Positions 1 through 9,192 of a stretch of DNA of 64,000 nucleotides are shown here, one piece after another (within the stretch, counting starts at the first letter, position 1; each line of letters starts with the position of its first letter). The stretch covers positions 48,040 to 112,039 of the forward strand of contig NZ_JAKLTR010000020.1 in the NCBI RefSeq assembly GCF_022012415.1, read 5' to 3'. Under the pieces are notes generated by a model. It was not told where the DNA came from, ran no database searches, and saw only the letters and a program-made list of their open reading frames with translations. This DNA is from Terrimonas ginsenosidimutans. Lineage in GTDB: Bacteria; Bacteroidota; Bacteroidia; Chitinophagales; Chitinophagaceae. Both the position numbers and the translations under genes were made by a program.

Positions 1-70
1 TCAGTAAGATCAAATACATACAGTACCCTATAAGTAGTATTGCATATAAGCCCAAAAAGTACTAAAGCAA

Positions 71-100
71 AAAAGCCGTTAACGATCGTTAACGGCTTTT
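71..100. terminator. Perfect 30-bp palindrome downstream of pruA
   Basis: Two 15-base arms meet with no spacer. The ends are AAAAGCC and GGCTTTT, so an A-run precedes and a T-run follows the GC stem on either strand. It lies 17 bases past the pruA stop, so it most simply acts as that gene's rho-independent terminator. The symmetry would let it work in both directions. Confidence 0.75.
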
Positions 101-116
101 ATATTTCTTTGTCTGA

Positions 117-1748
117 CTACTTTTCCAGGAGGAAAGGATACGTATAGTCTACCGGTGGTGTAAATGTTTCTTTGATCGTTCTTGCACTTAACCAGCGATA
201 AAGGTTCAGTATCGAACCGGCTTTATCATTGGTACCACTTGCTCTCGCTCCACCAAAAGGCTGCTGCCCTACAACAGCACCGGTTGGTTTATCATTGATA
301 TAAAAGTTACCTGCGGCATTGCGAAGCCTGTTTGTCGCCAATTCAATTGCAGCGCGGTCACGCGAAATAATAGAACCGGTCAACGCATAAGGAGAGGTAG
401 CATCAACCAATGCCAGCGTTTTCTCAAACTCATCCGCCGGATAAACATAAACGGTCAGTACGGGCCCGAAGATCTCTTCACACATTGTTATATAGTTAGG
501 ATCTTTTGTCTCGATCACCGTTGGCTGAACAAAATATCCTTCTGTTTTATTGCACTCCCCGCCTACCCATACAGAGGCATCTTTATCATTCTTTGCATTA
601 TCGATATAGCTTTTGATCTTATCAAAGCTTTTCTCATCGATCACTGCATTCACAAAATTGGTAAAGTCTTCAACCGTACCCATGTTAAAGCTCTGTGCCC
701 CGGCGATCACTTTCTTCTTTACTTCTTCAGCGATGTTTGAAGGTATGTATGCGCGTGATGCAGCAGAACATTTCTGTCCCTGGAATTCAAACGCACCTCT
801 AAGCAATGCTGTAGCAACCACATCCGGATCAGCTGTCTTATGTGCAACAACAAAATCCTTACCACCTGTTTCGCCTACTATACGTGGATAGCTTTTATAA
901 CTTGCCATGTTCTTACCAATCGTTTCCCACATATTATTAAATACACCTGTAGACCCTGTAAAGTGTACACCGGCAAAATCTTTATGTGCGAAACATACTT
1001 TACCCAATGTCGGACCATCCACATAAATAAGATTGATCACACCATCGGGAAGACCCGCTTCTTTCAGGATACGCATGAACATCTGTGCGGAATATACCTG
1101 TGTATTCGCCGGTTTCCAGACAACTACGTTACCACACATTGCAGCGGATGTCGGAAGGTTGCCGCCGATCGCTGTAAAGTTAAATGGTGTTACAGCCAGG
1201 ACGAATCCTTCGAGCGGACGATACTCCATACGATTGTGCATGCCCGGACCGCTGATCGGCTGTTGTTTATAGATCTCGCTTAAAAAGTGAACGTTGAACT
1301 TAAGGAAGTCGATCAGTTCACAAGCCGCATCGATCTCTGCCTGGAATGCGTTCTTGCTTTGACCAAGCATGGTCGTGCCGTTCATATAGGTACGATACTT
1401 CGTAGCGATAAGATCAGCGGCTTTCAGGAAGATCCCTGCCCTGCTTTCCCAGCTCATGTCTGCCCAGGCCTGCTTCGCGGCAAGCGCTGCCTCTATCGCC
1501 TTGTTCACATGCGATTCATCGCCTGCATGAAAATAACCGAGCGTATGTTTGATCTCATGTGGCGGATGAATAGCTACTTTCTTTCCTGTTCTGACTTCCT
1601 CGCCACCGATATACATTGGGATATCGATCTCTTCCGCCTTTAGTTTTTTCAAAGTCGCCTTTAATGCTTCTTTTTCCTTGCTTCCCGGACCGTAGCCCAG
1701 AACCGGCTCATTCACCGGAAGTGGATATGAGAATGTTCCTATTGCCAT
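117..1748 (-). CDS. pruA: L-glutamate gamma-semialdehyde dehydrogenase (1-pyrroline-5-carboxylate dehydrogenase)
   Basis: NAD-dependent aldehyde dehydrogenase of proline catabolism, oxidising glutamate semialdehyde to glutamate in the cytoplasm. The 543-residue chain shows the aldehyde dehydrogenase signature: the general-base Glu in VGETGGKD near residue 293 and the catalytic Cys327 in GQKCSA. The C-terminal part holds PFGGARASGTNDK, typical of the P5C dehydrogenase branch. The N-terminal motif NEPVLGYGPGS is also characteristic of this branch. I chose the ATG at 1748 (MAIGTFSYP). An in-frame start 11 codons upstream gives a lysine/asparagine-rich extension unlike the family. It is the standalone enzyme: no proline dehydrogenase domain is fused and no putA-like neighbour is visible. 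A perfect palindrome follows the stop. Confidence 0.95.
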   Translation of the reverse strand: MAIGTFSYPLPVNEPVLGYGPGSKEKEALKATLKKLKAEEIDIPMYIGGEEVRTGKKVAIHPPHEIKHTLGYFHAGDESHVNKAIEAALAAKQAWADMSWESRAGIFLKAADLIATKYRTYMNGTTMLGQSKNAFQAEIDAACELIDFLKFNVHFLSEIYKQQPISGPGMHNRMEYRPLEGFVLAVTPFNFTAIGGNLPTSAAMCGNVVVWKPANTQVYSAQMFMRILKEAGLPDGVINLIYVDGPTLGKVCFAHKDFAGVHFTGSTGVFNNMWETIGKNMASYKSYPRIVGETGGKDFVVAHKTADPDVVATALLRGAFEFQGQKCSAASRAYIPSNIAEEVKKKVIAGAQSFNMGTVEDFTNFVNAVIDEKSFDKIKSYIDNAKNDKDASVWVGGECNKTEGYFVQPTVIETKDPNYITMCEEIFGPVLTVYVYPADEFEKTLALVDATSPYALTGSIISRDRAAIELATNRLRNAAGNFYINDKPTGAVVGQQPFGGARASGTNDKAGSILNLYRWLSARTIKETFTPPVDYTYPFLLEK

Positions 1749-1873
1749 TGGATTGTGTTGTTTTTTGTTAATAACAAACAAAGCAAAAAGTCAAAAGTAA
1801 AAAAGCCTTGAGTCTGTCAATAAATAACAAATCGGCTGTTCCAATTTTTAATGTTGACTTCTTACTTTTTGAC

Positions 1874-2969
1874 TTATTCTGTTTCGCTTTCTTTTTCACT
1901 CAGCAGATACGCCTTGATAAATCCATCGAGTTCTCCATCCATCACAGGTTGTATGTTACCTGTTTCAAAATCAGTTCTGTGATCCTTGATCATTTTGTAA
2001 GGATGGAAGACATACGAACGGATCTGGCTTCCCCACTCGATCTTTTTCTTCTTGCTGTTGGTAGCATCTTTTGCTTCGTTGCGCCTGCGGAGTTCTTCCT
2101 CATAGAGACGGCTTTTAAGCATGGTCATGGCCTTCTCGCGGTTGCCAAGCTGAGTCCGCTCTGTCTGACAAACCACGACAAACCCTGTAGGTATGTGGGT
2201 CAACATCACCTTGGTCTCAACCTTGTTCACGTTCTGACCGCCAGCACCACCGCTTCGCGACGTTTCCATTTTTACTTCGGAGTCCTTTATCTCAATGTTG
2301 ATGGTATCATCAACCAGCGGGTATACGAATACCGAGCAGAAAGATGTGTGGCGTCTTGCATTGCTATCGAACGGAGAGATTCTTACCAGTCTGTGCACAC
2401 CGCTTTCTGCTTTCAGAAAGCCATAGGCAAAGGGCCCTTCAAACTGAAGCGTGGCAGTTTTGATACCCGCTCCATCTCCCCAGACCCAGTCGAGTTCCGT
2501 TACTTTCCAGCCCTGCTTCTCACCGTACATGCGATACATCCGGGCGAGCATTTCTGCCCAATCCTGGCTTTCTGTACCACCCGCGCCGGAGTTGATCTGC
2601 AGCACACCGGGCAGTTCGTCTTCCGGTTCATTCAGCGTTGCCTTGAATTCCGCATCGTCGATCAGCTCAACGGCTTTGTCAAATGCCTCTTTGGTTTCTT
2701 CCTCGGTGGCATCGCCCCCTTTCCAGAACTCAAAAAGCACAGCAAAGTCTTCTACGGCGGTTTCAGTAACCTCGTATAGCTTCACCCAATACTCATTCAG
2801 CTTGATGTTCTTGAGAATTTCGGTAGCCCTTTTGTTGTCGTCCCAGAAACCGGCACTTAACGAAAGCTGCTTATCATCTTCTATTTTATATCGTCGGTTC
2901 TCGACGTCAAAGAAACCTCCTTACCCCGGCAATGCGGGACCGCATATCTTGTAATTTTTCCTGTGTCAT
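1874..2969 (-). CDS. prfB: Peptide chain release factor 2, expressed by programmed +1 frameshift
   Basis: RF2 recognises UGA and UAA stops and triggers peptide release. The gene is in two frames. The ATG at 2969 opens 20 codons ending in AGG AGG TTT CTT and then an in-frame TGA at 2909-2907. A +1 slip at CTT TGA C continues with GAC at 2908 and runs to the stop at 1874, giving 364 residues, the normal RF2 length. The slip site matches the classical one: a Shine-Dalgarno-like AGGAGG (2921-2916), three bases, then CTT TGA C. Downstream are the RF2 tripeptide motif SPF (RISPFDSN) and the catalytic GGQ at about residues 243-245. An annotation starting at the GTG at 2785 would lose the N-terminal 61 residues. 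Expression is autoregulated: low RF2 slows UGA termination and favours the slip. Confidence 0.97.
2907..2921 (-). promoter_or_regulatory. prfB programmed +1 frameshift site
   Basis: Read on the minus strand: AGGAGG TTT CTT TGA C. The internal Shine-Dalgarno-like hexamer sits three bases before the CTT slippery codon, followed by the in-frame UGA stop and a C, which makes UGA a weak terminator. All parts of the known bacterial RF2 frameshift signal are present, although neighbouring genes in this Bacteroidota window hardly use Shine-Dalgarno sequences. Confidence 0.95.
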
Positions 2970-3065
2970 AGTGGGCGCAAAGATACAGTAAACAGTGGAA
3001 TTCCGGAACGGTTTTGAGGTTTTTGGCCTGAAGCTACCGCTGGCTCACCAATCCGGGCCGTGCAG

Positions 3066-3137
3066 GCGTATCGCAAAGAACCGCTTTTTGAAAAGATCTT
3101 TGCGCGCTCTGCGGTTCTTTGCTGTCTTTGCGATACC
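3066..3137. repeat. Nested inverted repeat built on GCAAAGAACCGC
   Basis: The arm at 3068-3084 (GTATCGCAAAGAACCGC) has two alternative partners: GCGGTTCTTTGC at 3111-3122 (12 perfect pairs) and CTTTGCGATAC at 3126-3136 (11 perfect pairs). It lies between the M61 peptidase stop and the prfB start. The wording resembles the 'cgcaaag' intergenic repeats common in this phylum. No supported gene lies here. Confidence 0.6.
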
Positions 3138-3169
3138 CATCGGCTAAATATGAAGCCTGTCCCCAAATC

Positions 3170-4990
3170 CTAGATCCCACCCTTCAACCAGGCCGTCCGT
3201 TTCAAATTTTGTCCGGAAGTGGCAGAATAATCAAGCCGTAAGGACAATCCAGGCAATTCGGTTGTTTTCAACCTCGCATCAATAGTTACTCCCCGGCTGA
3301 TGAACCTGACCGGGATTTCGTCCCCCGGCTGTTTCGAGCTTATAACCTCGGCAAATGACTCTGAGGTTGTGATAGGTTTTCCATCGAGGGAAATAATCAG
3401 ATCGCCCGTTTCCAGGCCTGCCTCATAAAGCGGCGTTCCTTTCTGCACAACGCTGGTCAATTCTCCCCTGCCTTCAGCAATCTTAACCTGGTAGTTTCCG
3501 ATACTGGCCCTGCCCGCGCCGGGAGCGTCCATCAAAACGCCTACAGAAGAAAATACAGACTGAAGAGACGGCCTGTCTGTTCCATGAACATAGCTTTTAA
3601 AGAATTGCTTTGCGAAAGCAATACTGGTGAGTTCTCCCAGCGCCGCCTCAAGTGCACCGATCGTATACGGCTTGCCTGTTTTGCCAAACTTTCTCCATAG
3701 CAATTGCATATAAGCATCCAGGGTTTGGTTGTGATCTTTTCTCAAGGTCAGATCAAGTATTCCCGCGATGCCCGCTCCATATGAATAATAGCTATAGAAA
3801 ATGTTCCCGAAATTAGTTTTATCGATCGCCGTGGCGGCATCTGTGAAAATGGCCATTTCACTTGCCTGCACCGGTGTGTAGAATTTTCCTCCGGGAAGGT
3901 TTGTCAATCCACCTACATAAAAGCCCAGCGTCCGCAGGAACGCACTGTCAGACTGCAATCCCGCCCGTACGAGGATGAGCCCGCCATAATATTGCGTAAA
4001 TCCTTCCGCCACCCACAACCCGTCACTCATATTGGCAGTGGTAAAATCAAACGGTTCCAGGGTTTCCGGGCGGATGCGTTCTACATTCCATGCATGAAAG
4101 AATTCATGGGCAGTTGTTCCGAATCGTGCTTTCAATACATCCAATGTCAGCTTATCCGCCGGGCGGGTTATCACTGTTGAGTTGCGGTGCTCCATTCCAT
4201 CACCATGATTGGAAGGCATCAGGTCCATCAGGAACGTATACTTGCCATAATCAAAATCAGGAAGTTCCCCGAACACTTTGGCCGACTCACTCACGATCTT
4301 TTTCACATCACTTGCAAATGCATCCAGTACATCATCGGCTACATCTCCATGCAATACCAGTGAGATCACCTGCGATTTTCCATTTTTATGCTGAACGGTC
4401 CAGTTTCTTTCTTTGAAGTCAGACAATTCCACCGGAGAGTCCATGAAATACTGCAGATCCGGTGCGAAGAATTGCATGGGTGTTTTACCTGGAAACAGTT
4501 GCGTAGCCACTTTCCAGTTGCTTTTTTCCGGAACAATAAAATTCACTTCTACCGGAGACTTGTCCCGGCCAACCACCCACATGAAAGTAGCAGGTATATT
4601 CAGATGCGCATGGTTCCGGTCGATCGCTGAGTAAGTACCATCAACGTGATCACCAAAAAGTGTATACTCCACCATAAGTGATGTGGTCGTAAAGTTGATA
4701 CTGTATACATCACCCGCCAGCTTTAATACATCCACTTCTTTCTTTGACGCACTGTCATATGCTTTAACATCGTAGATATTCTTTCCGAACTCATGTGTTG
4801 CATAACGTCCGGGGGAAGAACGGCTCATCCGGATATTGGCATATTCCTTCACCTGCGGGATAAACATCCTGATCTTTGCCTCATGGTGAACGTGATCAGG
4901 AAACGATACTTCATACCGGATGGGTTGCTGTGCATTTACATTCACGGCGCCACAAATCAAAAATGCAGTTGCAAAGAATGTATTTTTCAT
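3170..4990 (-). CDS. M61 family metallopeptidase with C-terminal PDZ domain
   Basis: Secreted zinc aminopeptidase of the glycyl-aminopeptidase (M61) family, 606 residues. An N-terminal signal peptide ends near AVNVNAQQ. A long beta-rich N-terminal domain precedes the gluzincin core, where HEFFHAWN gives zinc ligands His295 and His299 with catalytic Glu296. The third ligand, a Glu, is expected in the following WVAEGFTQYY segment. A PDZ domain occupies roughly residues 500-590 (PLYEAGLETGDLIISLDGK), as is usual for this family. The likely site of action is the periplasm or cell surface. The amidohydrolase gene starts about 24 bases upstream on the same strand, so the two may be co-transcribed. 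The physiological substrate cannot be read from sequence. Confidence 0.9.
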   Translation of the reverse strand: MKNTFFATAFLICGAVNVNAQQPIRYEVSFPDHVHHEAKIRMFIPQVKEYANIRMSRSSPGRYATHEFGKNIYDVKAYDSASKKEVDVLKLAGDVYSINFTTTSLMVEYTLFGDHVDGTYSAIDRNHAHLNIPATFMWVVGRDKSPVEVNFIVPEKSNWKVATQLFPGKTPMQFFAPDLQYFMDSPVELSDFKERNWTVQHKNGKSQVISLVLHGDVADDVLDAFASDVKKIVSESAKVFGELPDFDYGKYTFLMDLMPSNHGDGMEHRNSTVITRPADKLTLDVLKARFGTTAHEFFHAWNVERIRPETLEPFDFTTANMSDGLWVAEGFTQYYGGLILVRAGLQSDSAFLRTLGFYVGGLTNLPGGKFYTPVQASEMAIFTDAATAIDKTNFGNIFYSYYSYGAGIAGILDLTLRKDHNQTLDAYMQLLWRKFGKTGKPYTIGALEAALGELTSIAFAKQFFKSYVHGTDRPSLQSVFSSVGVLMDAPGAGRASIGNYQVKIAEGRGELTSVVQKGTPLYEAGLETGDLIISLDGKPITTSESFAEVISSKQPGDEIPVRFISRGVTIDARLKTTELPGLSLRLDYSATSGQNLKRTAWLKGGI

Positions 4991-5013
4991 AAAGAAGAAA
5001 GGGTGGTTCAGAA

Positions 5014-6090
5014 TTATTCAGGAAATAATGTTTTATCAAGATTCGGTATAATGCGCAATGCATTTTTATAGTAGATCTTTTTAAGGATATTATCAGGCAA
5101 CCCTATTCCGTACATCGGCCAGAATGCGTGATATTTTTTGTGATAAGGAAAATACTCATCTTCTGTTTCAAGTACACGAAAGTATGTTGCATATTCTTCA
5201 GGCACCCAGCTATCCTTGCCAAACAGGATTCGGTCCTGGTATTTTGTAAAGAATGCTTTTGCTGCTCGGGGCTGTCGCCCTAATTCCGCGATGACGGCAC
5301 CAAATTCAACAACAACATTGGGCATCGCATCAAGAAGCCCTGACAACTTTTCAAGGTCATTAGGATACCAGCCAAAATGCGCTGCTATAAAAGTTGTATT
5401 CCGGTGTTTGATGAAAATACGATGCTGTTCATTGATCAGCGTGTCCCAGGGAACAGGGTTTGTTGCGTCACGTTTACGTCCCGGATGAGTAACAAGTTCC
5501 AGCCATCTCTCATTTTGCGCATCCACGGGATCCCAGAATGATTTCGGATCAGCTGTATGTATCAATACAGGGATCTTTAATTCACCTGCTTTTTTCCAGA
5601 CAGGATCAAGACGCGGATCATCAACAGCTACACGCTTTCCGGCAATGTCCCTCACTGAAAAGCCAAGGTTCTTAAAGATCTTTAACCCGTTTGCTCCATT
5701 CTTCACATCTTCCTCAAGTTGCTTTGCCGCTTTATCTCCCCATCCCGGTTCTCCTACTCCATTGAAATTGATATTCGCAAAAAGAATGAATCGTTTCGGA
5801 TAACTTGCTTTGATATTGTCCACCGCTTTTTTCAACGGCTCTCCACTCTGTCCGCTCAGGTTGACCATCACTTTCATATTCAGCTTATCCATTTCTTTTA
5901 TCAAGCCCGAAAGATCCGTTCCCCCCATATTGTTCTGATGATTATGTACATCAATAAAAGGGAATCGGGCCTTTGTCAGCTTGTGTTCTTTCACTACCAG
6001 TGTGGACGGAGGATTGTATGACTCAAAATCCATCTTCGCCTGTGCCAGGGCGGACAGGGGACAGAATAAGAACAGGAGATATTTTATCAT
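5014..6090 (-). CDS. Secreted amidohydrolase (Amidohydro_2-type TIM barrel)
   Basis: Metal-dependent hydrolase of the amidohydrolase-2 family, 358 residues, with a signal peptide ending near LSALAQA. Metal-site motifs appear in order: IDVHNHQNN with His49 and His51, the mid-barrel histidines in LIHTADP and FIAAHFGWYP, and a C-terminal Asp in LFGKDSW. Members range from decarboxylases to lactonases, so the substrate is open. It sits directly upstream of the M61 peptidase on the same strand. Its own upstream region is a 1.3-kb gene-poor stretch carrying dispersed repeat copy A. The start (MIKYLLFLF) is fixed by the signal peptide. Confidence 0.82.
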   Translation of the reverse strand: MIKYLLFLFCPLSALAQAKMDFESYNPPSTLVVKEHKLTKARFPFIDVHNHQNNMGGTDLSGLIKEMDKLNMKVMVNLSGQSGEPLKKAVDNIKASYPKRFILFANINFNGVGEPGWGDKAAKQLEEDVKNGANGLKIFKNLGFSVRDIAGKRVAVDDPRLDPVWKKAGELKIPVLIHTADPKSFWDPVDAQNERWLELVTHPGRKRDATNPVPWDTLINEQHRIFIKHRNTTFIAAHFGWYPNDLEKLSGLLDAMPNVVVEFGAVIAELGRQPRAAKAFFTKYQDRILFGKDSWVPEEYATYFRVLETEDEYFPYHKKYHAFWPMYGIGLPDNILKKIYYKNALRIIPNLDKTLFPE

Positions 6091-6316
6091 GAAGCGAATA
6101 TATTGATCCCGGGGAGAAAATGACCTTCCGCAGTACGTATTAAGGATAAACGGTGCATTTTTATTGCTGACATGAAATCAATCCATTCAAAAACCCGGTA
6201 GGCCCGGGGCACGGCGCAGGTTGGATATGGAGCAGGGATAAAAGTTTGGGAGCTGAAGGTTTGGAAGGTTTCAAAGGTTCCAGAGGTTTTACAGGTTCCG
6301 TAGATTCCATAGATTT

Positions 6317-6785
6317 TATAGGCTGATATCTCGCAATGGTTTAGTCAGTCAGGGGAATGCCTTGCGGGGGGGCCGGGTTAATATACCCGTCGCGCGCAAC
6401 GATCCATTCACTTCTGCGCGCGCTGATTCATGGCGCCGCGCGCGCTGGCTAGAAATGGGCATACGACAGCAACCGCATTGCTGCGTTTGACTGTCGTCGC
6501 CCACTTTTCATCTGTATAATTCCACAATTCCTATCTCACTATCCCTTTTTTTGATCATACTAATAAATGAAAAAAAACGCACCGCCCTTTTCAGGACTGC
6601 CCTCCTCCACCAGTCCTGAAAATGACGGTGACTAAGAAATTTCTCTGTTGTAAATATCGCTGTACGCTAAAGTGAATCCATGGGAAAAACACAAGTTCTA
6701 CCGGGAAAATAACGGAAGTATGGCGGTGAATAAACGACTGTTACATAAACTGAAGAACTCATTCTTTACTTTTTGCACCTGATCC
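6317..6785 (-). repeat. Dispersed structured repeat, copy A
   Basis: Read on the minus strand, this segment aligns nearly base for base with copy B at 47920-48410 on the plus strand. Order of parts: the decayed end of a coding sequence (EFFSLCNSRLFTA then LPLFSR), a terminator-like hairpin with U-tract (6630-6570), a hairpin with GGGCGACGACAG arms and a CGCA-GCAA-TGCG tip, GC-rich GCGCGC hairpins, and an ending CTAAACCnTTnCGAGATATC. Identity is near 100% over the two hairpins and weaker at both edges. It lies about 230 bases upstream of the amidohydrolase in the same orientation. Confidence 0.85.
6570..6630 (-). terminator. Terminator-like hairpin inside repeat copy A
   Basis: On the minus strand, CACCG and TTTTCAGGACTG arms close a GTGGAGGAGGG loop. 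The return arms are CAGTCCTGAAAA and CGGTG, then CG and eight T. It would stop minus-strand transcription only. No intact gene lies just upstream of it; it follows the decayed reading frame of the repeat. Confidence 0.7.
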
Positions 6786-6904
6786 TTATCCATCGGTTTA
6801 AGATCATAAGGTTCCCCGGTAAGACTACTTAAGTTAACGGTCATGCGTCTACGTGTCAGAACACAGCGCCTTTTTTTTAACCGAAAACAATTTAAGAGTA
6901 TCAC
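6698..6904 (-). pseudogene. Decayed small coding sequence of repeat copy A
   Basis: A 68-codon frame whose last part, EFFSLCNSRLFTA plus LPLFSR, recurs in copy B (EFISLCYR, then RLFTATLPLFSREN after a frameshift). In copy A a stop codon cuts the frame after LPLFSR, while the next codons still read NLCFSHGF as in copy B. Conservation of amino-acid wording with different lesions in the two copies suggests a once-coding sequence that is now broken. I do not recognise the family. The N-terminal half is not shared with copy B and may not be coding. Confidence 0.4.
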
Positions 6905-7351
6905 CTTAGATAGTTATACCACGTAGTTTTTCAGAACAACCTGCCACAAAAATCAAAGGCCTAAACAACACAATGATCTTTTCCAGGTTCACGAAATTTT
7001 TTTCATTCAACAAACTTCATCCGGGCAGTAAAATATACGCGTGCTTTCACGAAGACATACTACTACCCGAAAAACGCAATCGCATTTTTACTTTAATGAT
7101 AAAGACTTAAGAAAAGGAGTGCTTATATAATATATAGTATCCCGCATTGTTTACAATCGAAGAGGGCGATCATGCCTGTAATCACACATGCACATCGTAA
7201 TTGTACTAATAATCTATTCAGGATGGTCTCAATCAAAGTAGATCTACGATAAAAACGCATGCTTCTATCGTGTTTTTTCTACTACGTAAAAACTACATGA
7301 ACTTATTCGGGAAATTTCTTGTCAAATGCTATGAAAAATCACGAAGGATAT

Positions 7352-7359
7352 TACCTTTG
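7352..7359 (+). promoter_or_regulatory. Bacteroidota -7 box TACCTTTG
   Basis: Exact TAnnTTTG match 38 bases before the ATG of the T9SS cargo gene. I see no convincing TTTG -33 element at the usual spacing. Confidence 0.5.
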
Positions 7360-7397
7360 TACTCGCATTCGATACCTGTTAAGAAAACGTACCCACC

Positions 7398-8825
7398 ATG
7401 AACTCTAAGTTATCAAAGGCAGCTAATGCCTTTGCAAATCCATCTGCGGCTTTAAGAAACTGTGCCGTAATTTCTCTCTTCACTTTACCAGTGTCTGCTC
7501 TTGGACAACAGGCAGTCACCGGAATTATCACAGACTATAATTCATACTGGAAGACTTCTTCTGCATCTATGAATACAGTAAAACCTGACAACAGTCATAA
7601 CCTGTTAGCTTTTACTTATAATGGCGTTCAGTACTCTACCGGTGCCAACAACGGCATCCTGAATGCAAATGGTCAGACCTATGTTGATGGCGACTTCTGG
7701 TCAATGCCTTTATCAAACTTCACCGGAGCTATCAATTCGAATACAAAAGTTGGCCTTGGCGAAATGTATGATGGAGTACATAACGGAAGGGGAACAACCA
7801 ACTACGTAAATGATATCTCTTACTACTTGAATGATGGCATCAAAGGATTGAACATCGGAACCTGTGTGGCAAACCTTCCCGCAGGTACAATTACATTCCT
7901 GGTTAACAACCTGAAGCCTTCTAATATCGGAGATGGTATTCCTGACATCGTTGTAACTCAGGTTGCAGATCACAGCGGCTCTGCTGACCGTTACTCCTTC
8001 ACAGATGCAAATGGTAATGTGATCGGCCAGTCAAAAGAAGTTACATTCAACAGCATTCCTGTTATTGCAAACTGGACTGCCGACTTCTACGAAGCATCGA
8101 CCAACCCGATGACACTTTCCTCCGGCTTCACTAATACAGACCGCCCGGTGCGTTTATGGGCAGCTGACCTGAGCGACTTCGGCATCACTGCCGCAAACTA
8201 TGCCGCTATCAAGAATTTCCGCATCAACCTTTCCGGTAACAGTGACGTGGCATTTGTTGCATATAACAACAAGACCATGACCATCGCAACAGTATTACCT
8301 GCGGAATTGAAAGATTTCGGTGTCCGCGAAACGAACGGTAAAGCTGCGATCAACTGGACTACCACTAACGAAAAAGATGTTGAATACTTTGTGGTAGAGA
8401 AATCAACTGATGGCACAACTTTCACTGGCATAGATACGGTAAAAGCAAAAGGAAACAGCACGACCATCCAGCAATATGCTTCAGTGGATGCACAACTGAA
8501 AGGAGGAATAACATACTATCGCCTTAAGACTGTCGACCTGGGCAAACATTATTCTTACAGCAAAACAGCACAGATACAGATCAAAGAAAGCGTAGTACGC
8601 GTATTCCCCAATCCTGCTGTCGAAAAGATCACTGTCAGCTATTCAAATTCAGCTGCTGAAAGTATCTTGATCTACAACACATCAGGTGTACTGATGCAAC
8701 AAAAGAAAGCAGATCGCAACAGTACGCAAACAAGCCTTGATGTTTCTTCTTATGCAAAAGGCATTTATTATCTCGTAGTAGAAAGCGATCGCGAAAAAAC
8801 AACCAGATCATTTGTTGTAAGATAA
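7398..8825 (+). CDS. Secreted protein with T9SS type A C-terminal sorting domain
   Basis: 475-residue exported protein. The N-terminal export signal is long and ends near PVSALGQQ. Residues ~30-300 form a beta-rich domain of no family I recognise. A fibronectin-like or linker module follows from about 305 (LPAELKDFGVRETNGKAAINWTTTNE, then YYRLKTVD), a common pre-sorting element. The last ~75 residues carry the type A sorting signal: VRVFPNPAVEKITV, then GIYYLVVESD and a basic end. It should be secreted by the type IX system and anchored to or released from the surface. It has its own -7 promoter and a strong terminator, so it is monocistronic. Confidence 0.8.
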   Translation: MNSKLSKAANAFANPSAALRNCAVISLFTLPVSALGQQAVTGIITDYNSYWKTSSASMNTVKPDNSHNLLAFTYNGVQYSTGANNGILNANGQTYVDGDFWSMPLSNFTGAINSNTKVGLGEMYDGVHNGRGTTNYVNDISYYLNDGIKGLNIGTCVANLPAGTITFLVNNLKPSNIGDGIPDIVVTQVADHSGSADRYSFTDANGNVIGQSKEVTFNSIPVIANWTADFYEASTNPMTLSSGFTNTDRPVRLWAADLSDFGITAANYAAIKNFRINLSGNSDVAFVAYNNKTMTIATVLPAELKDFGVRETNGKAAINWTTTNEKDVEYFVVEKSTDGTTFTGIDTVKAKGNSTTIQQYASVDAQLKGGITYYRLKTVDLGKHYSYSKTAQIQIKESVVRVFPNPAVEKITVSYSNSAAESILIYNTSGVLMQQKKADRNSTQTSLDVSSYAKGIYYLVVESDREKTTRSFVVR

Positions 8826-9192
8826 ACCTTGATCCAAAAATTACATGGCCGCCTCAGTGCGGCCTTTTTTGTTCTATGTCATCGATAGACGATCAGGTTA
8901 ACATCCTGGGGAGGATGTTCGAAAGTTCAATGGATTGAACCTGGCATACAAGGCTGAATTGTCCCCATCCCGGGGACGTTTACCTGACCCAAAATGACTA
9001 ACCCATCGCTCCGGTATTGCGAGCCTTTAAACTATTAAACTTTTAAACTTCACCCCATCTTCCTCACCTGTCCAACCCGATCCCTCACAAACCAGTCCAT
9101 GAGTGTTTTACGCCAGTTCATGCTATTACAGCTTCCACAACGATCATATTCAACGCAACTTTGAGGAAAGGATAACCATTAAACTTAATTTT
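8826..9192. other. 367-bp intergenic region
   Basis: After the terminator there are two small hairpins: AACATCCT-GGGG-AGGATGTT near 8899-8918 and GTCCCC/GGGGAC near 8958-8974. A TTTAAACTATTAAACTTTTAAAC string near 9027-9049 recurs in other intergenic regions of this window. No gene is supported here. Confidence 0.5.
8845..8870 (+). terminator. Rho-independent terminator of the T9SS cargo gene
   Basis: GGCCGC, loop CTCAGT, GCGGCC and then six T, about 20 bases after the stop codon. Confidence 0.85.

Larger units (their letters stand above)
6091..7397. other. 1.3-kb intergenic region without an intact gene
   Basis: Holds repeat copy A (6317-6785), degenerate AGGTTnnA tandem wording at 6245-6310, and a short decayed reading frame at 6698-6904 that belongs to the repeat. 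From 6905 to 7350 I see only AT-rich sequence with no coding pattern. The promoter of the T9SS cargo gene is at its right end. Confidence 0.6.

Noticed and set aside
1808..2779. A 323-codon plus-strand open frame opposite prfB
   Set aside because: It is the antisense shadow of prfB, which has full family motifs; the translated sequence is low-complexity Phe/His/Arg-rich with no recognisable domain.
1874..2785. Reading prfB as truncated or as a sequencing error at the in-frame TGA
   Set aside because: The exact known frameshift signal AGGAGG-TTT-CTT-TGA-C sits at the frame change and restores full RF2 length.
2966..3166. A 66-codon minus-strand frame upstream of the M61 peptidase
   Set aside because: It lies over the nested inverted repeat and overlaps the prfB start region; no coding character.
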